This document shows positions 26,078 through 35,268 of a DNA stretch of 64,000 bases, piece by piece. Where the stretch lies: contig NZ_AP024269.1 in NCBI RefSeq assembly GCF_016629525.1, positions 1,674,001 through 1,738,000 on the forward strand, written 5' to 3'. The first letter of the stretch is position 1, and the number at the start of each line of letters is the position of its first letter. The notes beneath the pieces were generated by a model, which saw only the letters and a program-made list of their open reading frames with translations, had not been told where the DNA came from and ran no database searches. This DNA is from Kaistia sp. 32K. GTDB taxonomy: Bacteria; Pseudomonadota; Alphaproteobacteria; Rhizobiales; Kaistiaceae. The position numbers and the translations under genes are program-made.

Positions 26078-26192
26078 TGGGAGCGGGTTGTCACGCCCCT
26101 TCGCTGCGGCTGGTCAAGGTTCTGAAACTATGTTAGGACCGCGCAATATCACTGCCGCGTCTTCGTCGATTTTGCGGCGAAGCGGGTGTGGA

Positions 26193-26222
26193 TTGACGAT
26201 CGCCGAAGACTAGTGACGATAT
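26193..26222 (+). promoter_or_regulatory. Possible sigma-70-type promoter for acpP
   Basis: TTGACG at 26193-26198 matches the -35 consensus well; 17-18 bases later comes ACGATAT (26216-26222), a weak -10. It is about 97 bases before acpP, in the 269-base gap after fabG. A dedicated strong acpP promoter is expected from the biology of ACP, but the -10 is poor, so this is tentative. Confidence 0.35.
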
Positions 26223-26318
26223 CGCGGTGCGTTTTCGGGGGATTGCCGATACGTCCGGGTTTCCAGCGCGCGAGAAGTCGCGGCAATAGTAGACAGAGAA
26301 CAATCGAGGTTTTGAAAC

Positions 26319-26555
26319 ATGAGCGACATCGCTGATCGGGTAAAGAAGATCGTCATCGAGCATCTCGGCGTCGAAGCCGACAAGGTGACCGAGGGCGCGA
26401 GCTTCATCGACGATCTCGGCGCTGACAGCCTCGACACGGTCGAGCTGGTCATGGCGTTCGAAGAAGAATTCGGCGTTGAGATCCCCGACGATGCAGCCGA
26501 GACGATCCTGACGGTCGGCGACGCAGTGAGCTTCCTGGAGAAGAACGCCGGCTAA
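26319..26555 (+). CDS. acpP: Acyl carrier protein
   Basis: 78-residue acidic four-helix protein that carries acyl chains on phosphopantetheine attached to Ser37 in the motif [13 protein letters not shown]. Start codon context GAGGTTTTGAAAC precedes ATG. Lies between fabG and fabF as in most proteobacteria, with its own upstream gap suggesting an extra promoter. Confidence 0.98.
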   Translation: MSDIADRVKKIVIEHLGVEADKVTEGASFIDDLGADSLDTVELVMAFEEEFGVEIPDDAAETILTVGDAVSFLEKNAG

Positions 26556-26629
26556 TCGCCGATGTTCAATCTTTGCAAGCGAGTGAAAAGAACGGCCGGA
26601 CCCGCATGGGTCCGGATCGGGGGAAGCGT

Positions 26630-27892
26630 ATGAGACGAGTCGTTGTAACCGGCATGGGTATGGTGACGCCGCTCGGTTGCGGCGTCGACGCGAACTGGGC
26701 CAACATTCTTGCGAGCAAGAGCGGCGCCCAGAAGGTCACGAGCTTCCAGGTCGATGACCTGCCGGCTCAGATCGCCTGTCTCATTCCGCACGGTGACAAG
26801 GCCGACGGCAAGTACAATCCGGACGACTGGATGGAGCCGAAGGACCAGCGCAAGGTCGATGATTTCATCGTCTACGCGATGGCTGCCGCCGATCAGGCCG
26901 TGCATGATTCGGGCTGGCTGCCCACCGCCTACGAGGACCAGATCCGCACCGGCGTGCTGATCGGCTCCGGCATCGGCGGCATCCAGGGCATTGTCGAGGC
27001 CGGCTTCACGCTGCGCGACAAGGGCCCCCGCCGCATCAGCCCCTTCTTCATCCCCGGCCGCCTGATCAACCTTGCCTCCGGCCAGGTCTCGATCCGCTAC
27101 GGCTTCAAGGGACCGAATCATTCCGTCGTCACGGCCTGCTCGACCGGATCGCATGCGATCGGCGACGCGGCCCGCCTGATCGCGCTCGACGATGCCGACG
27201 TCATGATCGCCGGCGGCACCGAGGGCTCGGTCTCGCGCATCGCGCTGGCCGGCTTCGCCGCCTGCAAGGCGCTGGCGACGAACTTCAACGACCGCCCGGA
27301 AGAGGCCTCGCGTCCGTATGACCGCGACCGCGACGGCTTCGTCATGGGAGAGGGCTCCGGCATCGTCGTGCTCGAGGAGCGCGAACACGCCATCGCCCGC
27401 GGCGCCAAGATCTATGGCGAAGTGATCGGCTACGGCATGTCCGGCGACGCCTATCACATCACCGCCCCGTCCGAGGACGGCGACGGCGCCTATCGCTGCA
27501 TGGTCGCCGCGCTGAAGCGCGCCGGTCTCCAGCCCTCCGACATCGACTACGTCAACGCGCACGGCACGTCGACCATGGCCGACGGCATCGAGCTGAAAGC
27601 CGTCGAGCGCGTCGTCAGTGACGCCGCCTCGTCGATCTCGATGTCCTCGACCAAGTCGGCCACGGGCCATCTGCTCGGCGCCGCCGGCGCCGTCGAGGCG
27701 ATCTATTCGTTGCTCGCCATTCGCGACAACGTCGCGCCGCCGACGATCAATCTCGACAATCCGTCCGTCGAGACGGCGCTCGATCTGGTCCCCAAGGTGG
27801 CCCGCAAGCGCAAGATTGACGTCGCGCTCTCGAATTCCTTCGGGTTCGGCGGCACGAATGCGTCGCTGGTCTTCCGTCGTCACGTCGATTGA
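26630..27892 (+). CDS. fabF: 3-oxoacyl-ACP synthase II (KASII)
   Basis: Condensing enzyme elongating acyl-ACP with malonyl-ACP, also responsible for temperature control of unsaturation. Active-site triad: Cys170 (TACSTGSHAIG), His311 (NAHGTST) and His347 (SATGHLLGAAG). 420 residues, normal. Start at ATG 26630 preceded by GGGGGAAG; an in-frame upstream codon would add a basic stretch lacking homology. Followed by mltG 95 bases downstream. Confidence 0.97.
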   Translation: MRRVVVTGMGMVTPLGCGVDANWANILASKSGAQKVTSFQVDDLPAQIACLIPHGDKADGKYNPDDWMEPKDQRKVDDFIVYAMAAADQAVHDSGWLPTAYEDQIRTGVLIGSGIGGIQGIVEAGFTLRDKGPRRISPFFIPGRLINLASGQVSIRYGFKGPNHSVVTACSTGSHAIGDAARLIALDDADVMIAGGTEGSVSRIALAGFAACKALATNFNDRPEEASRPYDRDRDGFVMGEGSGIVVLEEREHAIARGAKIYGEVIGYGMSGDAYHITAPSEDGDGAYRCMVAALKRAGLQPSDIDYVNAHGTSTMADGIELKAVERVVSDAASSISMSSTKSATGHLLGAAGAVEAIYSLLAIRDNVAPPTINLDNPSVETALDLVPKVARKRKIDVALSNSFGFGGTNASLVFRRHVD

Positions 27893-27987
27893 GAGCGCGG
27901 CTTCGCGCTTTCGCCATAATCCTCCATACAGTCGCCTCTCGGCATCCGGGACTTCCCGGGTGTCGGCAGGGTGAAAAGTAGGATGCG

Positions 27988-29244
27988 ATGAACGACACGA
28001 ATCAACCGGGCGCCAAGGACAATAATGCCGGCGAACCCGGTGACGCCCGGTCGTCCGAATTCGGAAATCGCATCAATCCGCGCAGCCCCGGCGACGCGCT
28101 TCGCCCGGAGCGCGTACCGCCCCCGCCGCCACGCTCGCAGCAGGCGCGCCACCCCGTCGTCATCATCATGAATTTCGCCATGACGATTCTCGTCGTCGGC
28201 GTGCTCGGCACGGTGGGTCTTTTCTTCTTCGGCAAGCTCCGCTTCGAGCAGGCGAGCCATTTCGACCAGCCGCGGACGGTCTCGATCCAGCGCGGCTCCG
28301 GCCTGCGCGCGATCGCCGAGGAGCTGCACGAGCGCGGCCTGATCTCGTCGAAATGGATCTTCATCGCCGGCGTGCGGGCCTACCGCCTGCAGGACGACCT
28401 CAAATCGGGCGACTATCTGATCGCGCCGCGCTCCAGCATGCGCGAGATCATGAATACGCTGGTCGACGGCAAGGCGATCCTCTACCAGGTCTCCATCCCC
28501 GAAGGCCTCACCAGCAAGCAGATCGTCGATCGCCTCAATGCCGATCCGGTCCTGGTCGGCGAGATCAGCGATATCCCGCCTGAGGGGACGCTGCTTCCGG
28601 ATACCTATCGCTATTCGCGCGGCGACAGCCGCCAGAACATCATCGATCGCATGCTGCGCGAGCGCGACCGGGTGATGACCGCGGTCTGGAACAGCCGCGA
28701 CAAGAACCTGCCGATCGAGACGCAGGAGGAGCTGATTACGCTCGCCTCGATCGTCGAGAAGGAAACCGGCATCGCCGACGAGCGCAGCCGCGTGGCGGCC
28801 GTGTTCATCAACCGGCTCCAGAAGAACATGCGCCTGCAGTCGGATCCGACGGTGATCTACGGCATCTATGGCGGCTCGGGCCTGCCTTCCGGCACGCCGA
28901 TCCGCCGCTCCGATCTCGACGCCGTCAACGACTACAACACCTACAAGATCGCCGGCCTGCCCAAGGGGCCGATCGCCAATCCGGGCAAGGCCGCGCTCGC
29001 CGCCGCCGCCAATCCGTCGCGGACCAAGGATCTCTACTTCGTCGCCGACGGCACCGGTGGTCACGCATTCGCCGAGAGCTATGCCGAGCACCGCAAGAAC
29101 GTGGCGCGCTATCGCAAGTGGCTGGCTGAGCAGAAGGCCAAGGGCGACGCCTCGGCGGCCGACCAGAGCGCCGGCCCGGGCGATGCGGAAGACGATGCGG
29201 ACGCACCGGTCGACGACGCGCCGAAGCCGGCACCGAAGCCGTAG
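27988..29244 (+). CDS. mltG: Endolytic murein transglycosylase MltG
   Basis: Inner-membrane lytic transglycosylase (YceG family) that cuts nascent glycan strands and is thought to set their length. Residues 1-50 are a Pro/Arg-rich cytosolic N terminus, one membrane helix follows (about 53-77, VVIIMNFAMTILVVGVLGTV), then the LysM-like subdomain and the catalytic domain with Glu257 in LASIVEKETG. YGIYGGSGLPSGTP and the NPGKAAL motif complete the signature. The C-terminal ~45 residues are Asp/Ala/Pro-rich and probably disordered. 418 residues. In Hyphomicrobiales it regularly follows fabF. Confidence 0.94.
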   Translation: MNDTNQPGAKDNNAGEPGDARSSEFGNRINPRSPGDALRPERVPPPPPRSQQARHPVVIIMNFAMTILVVGVLGTVGLFFFGKLRFEQASHFDQPRTVSIQRGSGLRAIAEELHERGLISSKWIFIAGVRAYRLQDDLKSGDYLIAPRSSMREIMNTLVDGKAILYQVSIPEGLTSKQIVDRLNADPVLVGEISDIPPEGTLLPDTYRYSRGDSRQNIIDRMLRERDRVMTAVWNSRDKNLPIETQEELITLASIVEKETGIADERSRVAAVFINRLQKNMRLQSDPTVIYGIYGGSGLPSGTPIRRSDLDAVNDYNTYKIAGLPKGPIANPGKAALAAAANPSRTKDLYFVADGTGGHAFAESYAEHRKNVARYRKWLAEQKAKGDASAADQSAGPGDAEDDADAPVDDAPKPAPKP

Positions 29245-29266
29245 GGCCTGTACTCGGACGGGACTG

Positions 29267-29674
29267 TTAGCCGGGCAGGCCGTCGCAGCGCGGGACGTCT
29301 TCCAGATGGTCGTCCCATTCGGCGCGGTCGGCGACGAGGATATGCGCGTTGGGCCGGATCTCGATCGCGCTGTCGAGGCTGCCGGCCGGCACGGCCAATA
29401 ACGCGCCGTTCATCTGCAGGCCCGGAAGCGCCGAGCCGCAATCCGAGCAGAAGCTCCTCTGGTGCCGCGTTGACGGCAGCCTGAACGTCCGCACCTTGGG
29501 CTCGCCCGAGAGCCAGGTGAGCTGCGCCGTCGTCGAGAACAGGTTCGCGGCGTGCGCCGATCCGGTGTCCTTCCGGCAGCGCGAGCAGTGGCACAGGAAG
29601 AAGCTCTGGAAGTCGCCGTCAACCTCGAAGCGGACCTCGCCGCAGAGGCACGAGCCGGCATGGCGTTTGCTCAT
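29267..29674 (-). CDS. GFA (glutathione-dependent formaldehyde-activating) family protein
   Basis: 135 residues with the seven zinc-binding cysteine pattern of the GFA/CENP-V fold: CLCGEVRF near the N terminus, CHCSRCRK in the middle and CSDCGS toward the C terminus. The founding member adds glutathione to formaldehyde, but most family members are uncharacterised zinc proteins and this one need not be an enzyme of that type. Start ATG 29674 follows AGGAA; an upstream extension to 29824 would add Arg/Pro-rich noncoding-looking residues. Convergent with mltG. Confidence 0.85.
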   Translation of the reverse strand: MSKRHAGSCLCGEVRFEVDGDFQSFFLCHCSRCRKDTGSAHAANLFSTTAQLTWLSGEPKVRTFRLPSTRHQRSFCSDCGSALPGLQMNGALLAVPAGSLDSAIEIRPNAHILVADRAEWDDHLEDVPRCDGLPG

Positions 29675-29851
29675 GAAAGGGTTCCTGTCCGGGAGAGGGC
29701 GGCCGGCAGGTCTGCCGGCTCGCCATGGAGCCTTGCGCTCACGGAGCAGGGGCGAGATATCCGCCGACGTTCCCCCGTGAACCGGCCGTGACGGCCGGTC
29801 CAGGTTTTTGGAGGAAGGACGCACCTTCCGTCAAGGTCAGGTTGTCCCGCC

Positions 29852-31492
29852 TCAGCTTGCCCGGCGCAGTTCGCCCGTGATGGCAAAGCTTTCGGCCGAG
29901 GCCAGCGCCCAGGCCTGGCGATAGAACGGATGCGGGCTGTCGTCGCCGAGCAGCTCGCCCGGCGCCAGATAGGGGAAGAGCTGCGAATAGAGCCGGATCT
30001 CGTTGGCGCTGACGCGCCGCGCCAGGTGGTGCGGCTTGAGGTCTGACGGGTGCTCGAGCCCCGCCGTCGCCAGCAACTCGGCCAGCGCATGCAGGGAATT
30101 GCGATGGAAGTTCGCTACCCGCTCCGCCTTGTCCGGCACGACGAGGGCGCGCTGGCGCAGCGCGTCCTGCGTCGCGACACCGGTCGGGCACTTGTTCGTA
30201 TGGCAGCTCTGCGACTGGATGCAGCCGATGGCGAACATGAAGCCGCGCGCCGAGTTCACCCAGTCCGCGCCGATCGCCAGCACCGACGCAATGTCGAAGG
30301 CGGAGACGAGCTTGCCGGCGACGCCGATCCGGATCTTCGAGCGCAGGCCGGTGCCGATCAGCGTGTTGTGGACGAGCAGCAGCGCCTCGCGCATCGGCAC
30401 ACCGACATGGTCTGTGAGCTCGACCGGCGCGGCGCCGGTGCCGCCTTCGGCGCCGTCGATGACGATGAAATCAGGGGCGATGCCAGTCGTCAGCATCGCC
30501 TTGACGATCGCCATGAACTCCCAGGGCTGGCCGATGGCGAGCTTGAAGCCGACGGGCTTGCCGCCGGACAGCTGGCGGAGCTGCGCCACGAACTGCATCA
30601 TCTCGGTCGGCGTCGCAAAGGCGGAATGCGAGGCGGGCGAGACGCATTCCATGCCGACGGGAATGCCGCGCGTCTCGGCGATCTCCGGGCTGACCTTGTT
30701 GGCCGGCAGGATGCCGCCATGACCGGGTTTCGCGCCCTGGCTGAGCTTCACCTCGATCATCTTGACCTGGTCGCTGGCGGCCTGGATCGCGAACTTCTCG
30801 GGCGAGAAGGTGCCGTCCGGATTGCGGCAGCCGAAATAGCCGGAGGCGATCTGCCAGACGAGGTCGCCACCATAGCGGCGGTGATAGGGGCTGATCGAGC
30901 CTTCGCCGGTATCCTGCGCGAAGCCGCCGAGCTTGGCGCCCCGGTTCAGCGCCATGATGGCGTGGCTGGAAAGGGCGCCGAAGCTCATCGCCGAGACGTT
31001 CAGCACGGAGCCGGAATAGGGCTTGGCGCACTGCTCGTTGCCGATGGTGATGCGGAAGCTCTCGGGATCCTGCAGCGGCGCCGGCCGCATCGAATGGCCG
31101 ATGAACTCGTAGCCGTTGGCATAAGTGTCGAGCAGCGTGCCGAAGGGGCGCTGATCCGGCTCGTTCTTGGCGCGCTGATAGACCAGCGAACGCTCGGCCC
31201 GGGAGAAGGGCAGCTTGTCGGAATCGGATTCGAACAGATATTGCCGGAGTTCCGGCCGCACGGATTCGACCAGGAAGCGCATGTGGCCGATCACCGGATA
31301 GTTGCGCGTGATCGCATGGCGCTGCTGGACGAGGTCCCAGACGCCGAGCACGCTCAGGGCCGCGAAGATCATCGTCAGCAGGAGGCTCAGCGTCCGGTCC
31401 ATCGGGATCAGCGGCATGAGCAGCGCGGCCAGGATGCAGAGCGCGAAGGCGCTGTAGCGGGAGATGAGGGAGAGCTTCAGAATCGATTGCAT
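29852..31492 (-). CDS. Membrane-anchored FMN-binding glutamate synthase family protein
   Basis: 546 residues from ATG 31492. Two N-terminal hydrophobic helices (about 5-50, RYSAFALCILAALLMPLIP and LSLLLTMIFAALSVLGVW) precede a full GltS alpha-subunit-like FMN/3Fe-4S domain: GAKLGGFAQDTGEGSIS, GAKPGHGGILPANKVS, DFIVIDGAEGGTGAAP and the cysteine cluster GCIQSQSCHTNKCPTG that in glutamate synthase holds the 3Fe-4S centre. No amidotransferase or GXGXG glutaminase domain is present, so it cannot be a complete glutamate synthase; physiological electron donor and product are unknown. It lies between the GFA gene and yicC, on the strand opposite to yicC. A much longer upstream frame is an artefact of GC-rich antisense. 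Confidence 0.88.
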   Translation of the reverse strand: MQSILKLSLISRYSAFALCILAALLMPLIPMDRTLSLLLTMIFAALSVLGVWDLVQQRHAITRNYPVIGHMRFLVESVRPELRQYLFESDSDKLPFSRAERSLVYQRAKNEPDQRPFGTLLDTYANGYEFIGHSMRPAPLQDPESFRITIGNEQCAKPYSGSVLNVSAMSFGALSSHAIMALNRGAKLGGFAQDTGEGSISPYHRRYGGDLVWQIASGYFGCRNPDGTFSPEKFAIQAASDQVKMIEVKLSQGAKPGHGGILPANKVSPEIAETRGIPVGMECVSPASHSAFATPTEMMQFVAQLRQLSGGKPVGFKLAIGQPWEFMAIVKAMLTTGIAPDFIVIDGAEGGTGAAPVELTDHVGVPMREALLLVHNTLIGTGLRSKIRIGVAGKLVSAFDIASVLAIGADWVNSARGFMFAIGCIQSQSCHTNKCPTGVATQDALRQRALVVPDKAERVANFHRNSLHALAELLATAGLEHPSDLKPHHLARRVSANEIRLYSQLFPYLAPGELLGDDSPHPFYRQAWALASAESFAITGELRRAS

Positions 31493-31702
31493 GGGTATCC
31501 CCGGCAGGCGCGGCGGCCTGGGTCTGGCGGTGGTGGAGCCGAACGGCCCGGTTCGTCCGGATATTAGCCGAGATTCAAGACAGTCTCGGGATTGGATCGA
31601 CGGATATCCGCCGCCTTGCCCTTGAGCGGTCCTGGCACGCGGATTACTGTCCCGCTTCGAGCGGGCGGGCCAGCCCTGATAGACCAAGGCCGGGGAAACT
31701 TC

Positions 31703-32590
31703 ATGGCATTGACGAGCATGACCGGCTTTGCCCGGGCCGCGGGCGCGGGACGGGGCTATCGCTGGACGTGGGAGCTCCGCAGCGTCAACGGCAAGGGGCT
31801 CGACATCCGCCTGCGCCTGCCGCCCGGCTTCGACCATCTCGATCAGCCGGTCCGCGAGCGCGTCGGCAAGGCCGCGCAGCGCGGCAGCCTCCAGATCGGC
31901 CTCAGCCTGCAGCGCGAGACGAGCGCCTCGGCGCTGCGCGTTAACGAGGCGCTGCTCGAGCAGGTGCTGGATCTCGTCCGCCGGGTCGGCGCGCAGGTCG
32001 ATGCCGCGCCGCCGACATTGGATGGCTTGCTGTCGATCCGTGGCGTGCTGGAGACCGTCGAGGCCGAGGACGATCCGGACGCCGCCGCGGCCCTTACCGC
32101 CGACCTGCTGGCCGATCTCGATACGGCGCTCGCCGAGCTGGTGACGGTGCGCGATCGCGAGGGCGCGGCGATCGGCGCCATTCTCTCCGCGCGCATGGAC
32201 GAGATCGAGCGCCTGAAGAACGCCGCCGAGACGGCGCCGGCGCGCACGACCGAGGCGATCAAGAAGCGACTCGCCGAACAGGTCGCGGCCCTGCTCGAGG
32301 CGTCGAATTCGCTCGACCCCGACCGGCTGCACCAGGAAGCCGTGCTGCTGGCGACCAAGGCCGATATTCGCGAGGAGCTCGACCGGCTGACGGCGCATGT
32401 CGCCGCCGCCCGCGCGCTGCTCGCCGAGGGCGGCGCCGTCGGCCGCAAGCTCGATTTCCTCGCCCAGGAATTCAATCGCGAAACCAACACGCTCTGCGCC
32501 AAGGCGAATGATCGCTCCCTGACGGCGATCGGCCTCGATCTGAAGGCCGCCGTCGACCAGCTGCGCGAGCAGGTCCAGAATCTCGAATAG
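31703..32590 (+). CDS. yicC: YicC/YloC family endoribonuclease
   Basis: 295 residues; begins MALTSMTGFARAAGAG with the family's N-terminal ALTSMTGFA motif and the RSVNGKGLDIRLRLPPGFD region, and ends with the conserved EFNRETNTLCAKANDRSLT. YicC-type proteins are reported to be metal-dependent endoribonucleases involved in sRNA turnover. Start ATG 31703 follows GGGGAAAC. Adjacent to gmk (10-base spacing), the usual partner. Confidence 0.93.
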   Translation: MALTSMTGFARAAGAGRGYRWTWELRSVNGKGLDIRLRLPPGFDHLDQPVRERVGKAAQRGSLQIGLSLQRETSASALRVNEALLEQVLDLVRRVGAQVDAAPPTLDGLLSIRGVLETVEAEDDPDAAAALTADLLADLDTALAELVTVRDREGAAIGAILSARMDEIERLKNAAETAPARTTEAIKKRLAEQVAALLEASNSLDPDRLHQEAVLLATKADIREELDRLTAHVAAARALLAEGGAVGRKLDFLAQEFNRETNTLCAKANDRSLTAIGLDLKAAVDQLREQVQNLE

Positions 32591-32600
32591 GAAGTCCCGA

Positions 32601-33245
32601 ATGTCGGTTGCCGGAAATTCACCCTCGCGGCGTGGCCTGATGCTGGTTCTGTCCTCGCCGTCGGGCGCGGGCAAGTCGACCATCGCCCGTCATCTGATGG
32701 CGGAGGACAAGGATATCGTCCTCTCCGTGTCGGTGACGACGCGCGCTCGCCGCCCGAGCGAGATCGACGGCGTCCACTACCATTTCATCGACCAGCCGAC
32801 CTTCAACAAGCTGCGCGATACCGGCGAACTGCTGGAATGGGCCGAGGTGCACGGCAATTGCTACGGCACGCCGCGCGCGCCGGTCGAGGACTGGCTGACC
32901 TCCGGCAAGGACGTGCTGTTCGACATCGACTGGCAGGGCGCCGACCAGGTCGCCAAGGCGATGCCCGAGGATCTCGTGCGCATCTTCGTGCTGCCGCCGT
33001 CCATGACCGAGCTGGCGTCGCGCCTCGTGCGCCGGGCCGAGGACGCGCCCGACGTCATCGCCAAGCGCCTCGCCAATGCGCGCTCCGAGATCCTGCACTG
33101 GCGCGACTACGACTATGTCCTGATCAACAAGGATCTGCAGTCCTCACTCGAGAAGGCGCAGGCCATCCTCTATGCCGAGCGCATGCGCCGCGCCCGCACG
33201 ACCTGGCTCGAAGGCTTCGTCGAGGATTTGCTGCAGCAGGAGTGA
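32601..33245 (+). CDS. gmk: Guanylate kinase
   Basis: ATP-dependent phosphorylation of GMP to GDP. P-loop SSPSGAGKST at about residues 18-27; the guanylate-kinase signature SVTTRARRPSEIDGVHYHF and DIDWQGADQV follow. 214 residues, normal. GAAG precedes the ATG, ten bases after the yicC stop, so the two genes are an operon. Confidence 0.97.
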   Translation: MSVAGNSPSRRGLMLVLSSPSGAGKSTIARHLMAEDKDIVLSVSVTTRARRPSEIDGVHYHFIDQPTFNKLRDTGELLEWAEVHGNCYGTPRAPVEDWLTSGKDVLFDIDWQGADQVAKAMPEDLVRIFVLPPSMTELASRLVRRAEDAPDVIAKRLANARSEILHWRDYDYVLINKDLQSSLEKAQAILYAERMRRARTTWLEGFVEDLLQQE

Positions 33246-33257
33246 GGTGTGCCTTGG

Positions 33258-33370
33258 CCCTCTCCCGCCTGCGGGAGAGGGTTGGGTGAGGGGCTTGCTT
33301 TAGCTGCCTCGTGACCAACCGAACGGAAGAAACCCTCACCCCAACCCTCTCCCGCAAGCGGGCGAGGGGG
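33258..33370. repeat. Two 'ccctctcccgc-gcgggagaggg' repeats between gmk and rsmA
   Basis: The gap between the convergent gmk and rsmA genes holds copies at about 33258-33296 and 33332-33370, facing each other (the first ends ...gggttgggtgaggg, the second begins ccctcaccccaaccctctc). The first has a perfect 11-bp stem (33258-33268 / 33271-33281). Same family as 15425-15571. They may act as bidirectional terminators here although no strong U-runs follow. Confidence 0.85.
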
Positions 33371-33385
33371 CTGATGGCGTGTGGT

Positions 33386-34219
33386 CTACGGCAGCGCGTT
33401 GGCCAGCCGGACGAAGCGGGCGACGTCGATCTCTTCGGCGCGGGCCGTCTCGACGATGCCGGCGGCCGCGAGCAGCGGCAGCGGGTCGGTGCCGAGGCTC
33501 TTCAGGCTCTGGCGCAGCATCTTGCGGCGCTGGCCGAAGGCGGCGGCCGTGACGCGCTCCAACTTGGCGCGCTCGCAGGCGAGGGGCGTCTGGCGCGGCA
33601 CGAGTTCCACGACTGAAGACACCACCTTCGGCGGCGGCGTGAACGCCTTGGGCGAGATATCGAACAGGATGCGCGCCTCGCTGCGCCAGCCGCACATCAC
33701 GCCAAGCCGGCCATAGGCGTCGTCCGCATTGGTGGCGACGATCCGCTCGGCCACCTCGCGCTGGAACATCAGCGTCATCTTCTCGTAGAAGGGCGGCCAG
33801 GGCTCGCTCTGCAGCCAGCCGAGCAGCAGCGGCGTCGCGATGTTGTAGGGGAGGTTGGCGGCGATCCGCACCCGCCCCGTCGCCAGCTTCGACATGTCGA
33901 CCTGCATCGCGTCGCCCTCGATTACCTCGAGGCGGCCCGGATAGTGCGCGGCGATCTCGGCGAGCGCATCGAGGCAGCGGCGGTCGCGCTCGATGGCGAC
34001 GACCTTCTTGGCGCCCTCGGCGAGCAGCGCCCGGGTCAGGCCGCCGGGGCCGGGGCCGACCTCGATCACCGTGACGTCTTCGAGCGGCCCGGCGGCGCGC
34101 GCGATGCGGCCGGTCAGGTTCAGGTCGAGCAGGAAGTTCTGGCCGAGCGCCTTCATGGCCTGCAGGCCGTGGGTGGCGATGACGTCGCGAAGCGGCGGAA
34201 GCCCGTCCTGGGCCGTCAC
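33386..34219 (-). CDS. rsmA: 16S rRNA (adenine-N6,N6)-dimethyltransferase (KsgA)
   Basis: Dimethylates two adjacent adenines in helix 45 of 16S rRNA, a late 30S maturation step. SAM motif [10 protein letters not shown] near 53-62, NLPY catalytic motif near 123-126 ([11 protein letters not shown]), C-terminal helical domain with the [13 protein letters not shown] region. 277 residues. Start is a GTG that overlaps the TGA of pdxA by four bases (GTGA), supporting translational coupling. Last gene of the lpt-surA-pdxA-rsmA operon. Confidence 0.95.
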   Translation of the reverse strand: MTAQDGLPPLRDVIATHGLQAMKALGQNFLLDLNLTGRIARAAGPLEDVTVIEVGPGPGGLTRALLAEGAKKVVAIERDRRCLDALAEIAAHYPGRLEVIEGDAMQVDMSKLATGRVRIAANLPYNIATPLLLGWLQSEPWPPFYEKMTLMFQREVAERIVATNADDAYGRLGVMCGWRSEARILFDISPKAFTPPPKVVSSVVELVPRQTPLACERAKLERVTAAAFGQRRKMLRQSLKSLGTDPLPLLAAAGIVETARAEEIDVARFVRLANALP

Positions 34220-35265
34220 GTAGCGAGCTCGCGCTGGCGGTATTCCGCCTCGTGGCGGGCCAGCTCGTCGGCGAGCCGAAGCGCGGCGGCGAGGCTGGAG
34301 ATATCCGCCTTGCCCGTACCGGCGATGTCGAAGGCGGTGCCGTGGTCCGGCGAGGTGCGCACGAAGGGGAGGCCCAGCGTGACGTTGACCGTCTCGGAGA
34401 AGGCGATCGTCTTGGTCGGGATCAGCGCCTGGTCGTGATACATGCAGAGCGCGACGTCATAGCGGGCGCGCGCCTCGGCATGGAACATCGTGTCGGGAGC
34501 AAGCGGCCCGAAGGCGTTGATGCCCTCGTCGCGCAGCGCCGCGACGGCCGGGCGGATGACGGCGTCGTCCTCGGTGCCCATCACGCCGCCTTCGCCCGCG
34601 TGCGGATTGAGGCCTGCGACGGCGATGCGCGGGTTCGGCATGCCGAAGCGCCGGCGCATGTCGTGGTCGATGGTGCGGCCGGTGCGGATCAGCATCTGCT
34701 CGGTCAGCAGTTCGGGAACCGCTGAGATCGGCACATGGATGGTGGCGGGAACCGCGCGCAGCCCGGGGCCGGCGAGCATCATCACCGGATGGGCCGGCGA
34801 GCCGCTCCAGGCGGCGGACAGCATGCCGAGGAACTCGGTATGGCCGGGATGCTGGAAGCCGGCGTCGAACAGCGCCTTCTTGTTGATCGGATTGGTGACG
34901 AGCGCCGAGGCAAGTCCCGCTCGCACGTCGCCGACGCCGCGCGCGATCGCCTCGATGACGCCGCGCGCCGCCGCCGGATCCGGCTGGCCGGGCGAAGCCT
35001 GGGACGCCGATTCGAGCGGCACCACCGGCAGGAACCGGTCGAAGGCGTCGACCGCCTCCGAGGCGTGGATCGTCTCGATCGGGATGTCGAGCCCGAGCAG
35101 GGCGGCACGGGTGCGGAGCGCTTCCGGATCCGCCAGCACGTAGAAGGCCGGCAGCTTGCGTTCGCGCCGCTCGCGCCAGACGGCGAGCGTCACGTCCGGC
35201 CCGATACCGGCCGGCTCTCCCATTGTCAGCGCCAGCGGCCTGAAGGGCTCGAGCTCCGCCATCAT
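34216..35265 (-). CDS. pdxA: 4-hydroxythreonine-4-phosphate dehydrogenase PdxA
   Basis: NAD-dependent oxidation step of the DXP-dependent pyridoxal phosphate pathway. Starts [24 protein letters not shown]; a metal-binding histidine in [14 protein letters not shown], a further one in [12 protein letters not shown] and the C-terminal [11 protein letters not shown] motif are present, all family hallmarks. 349 residues. Its stop overlaps rsmA; it follows the SurA-like gene by three bases. The surA-pdxA-ksgA order is common in proteobacteria. Confidence 0.95.
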   Translation of the reverse strand: MMAELEPFRPLALTMGEPAGIGPDVTLAVWRERRERKLPAFYVLADPEALRTRAALLGLDIPIETIHASEAVDAFDRFLPVVPLESASQASPGQPDPAAARGVIEAIARGVGDVRAGLASALVTNPINKKALFDAGFQHPGHTEFLGMLSAAWSGSPAHPVMMLAGPGLRAVPATIHVPISAVPELLTEQMLIRTGRTIDHDMRRRFGMPNPRIAVAGLNPHAGEGGVMGTEDDAVIRPAVAALRDEGINAFGPLAPDTMFHAEARARYDVALCMYHDQALIPTKTIAFSETVNVTLGLPFVRTSPDHGTAFDIAGTGKADISSLAAALRLADELARHEAEYRQRELAT

Positions 35266-35268
35266 GCG

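Noticed and set aside
31493..32683. N-terminal extension of the FMN-glutamate-synthase-like gene by about 397 codons
   Set aside because: The extension is antisense to yicC and has no homology; MQSILKLSLISRY at 31492 is the logical start before the membrane helices.
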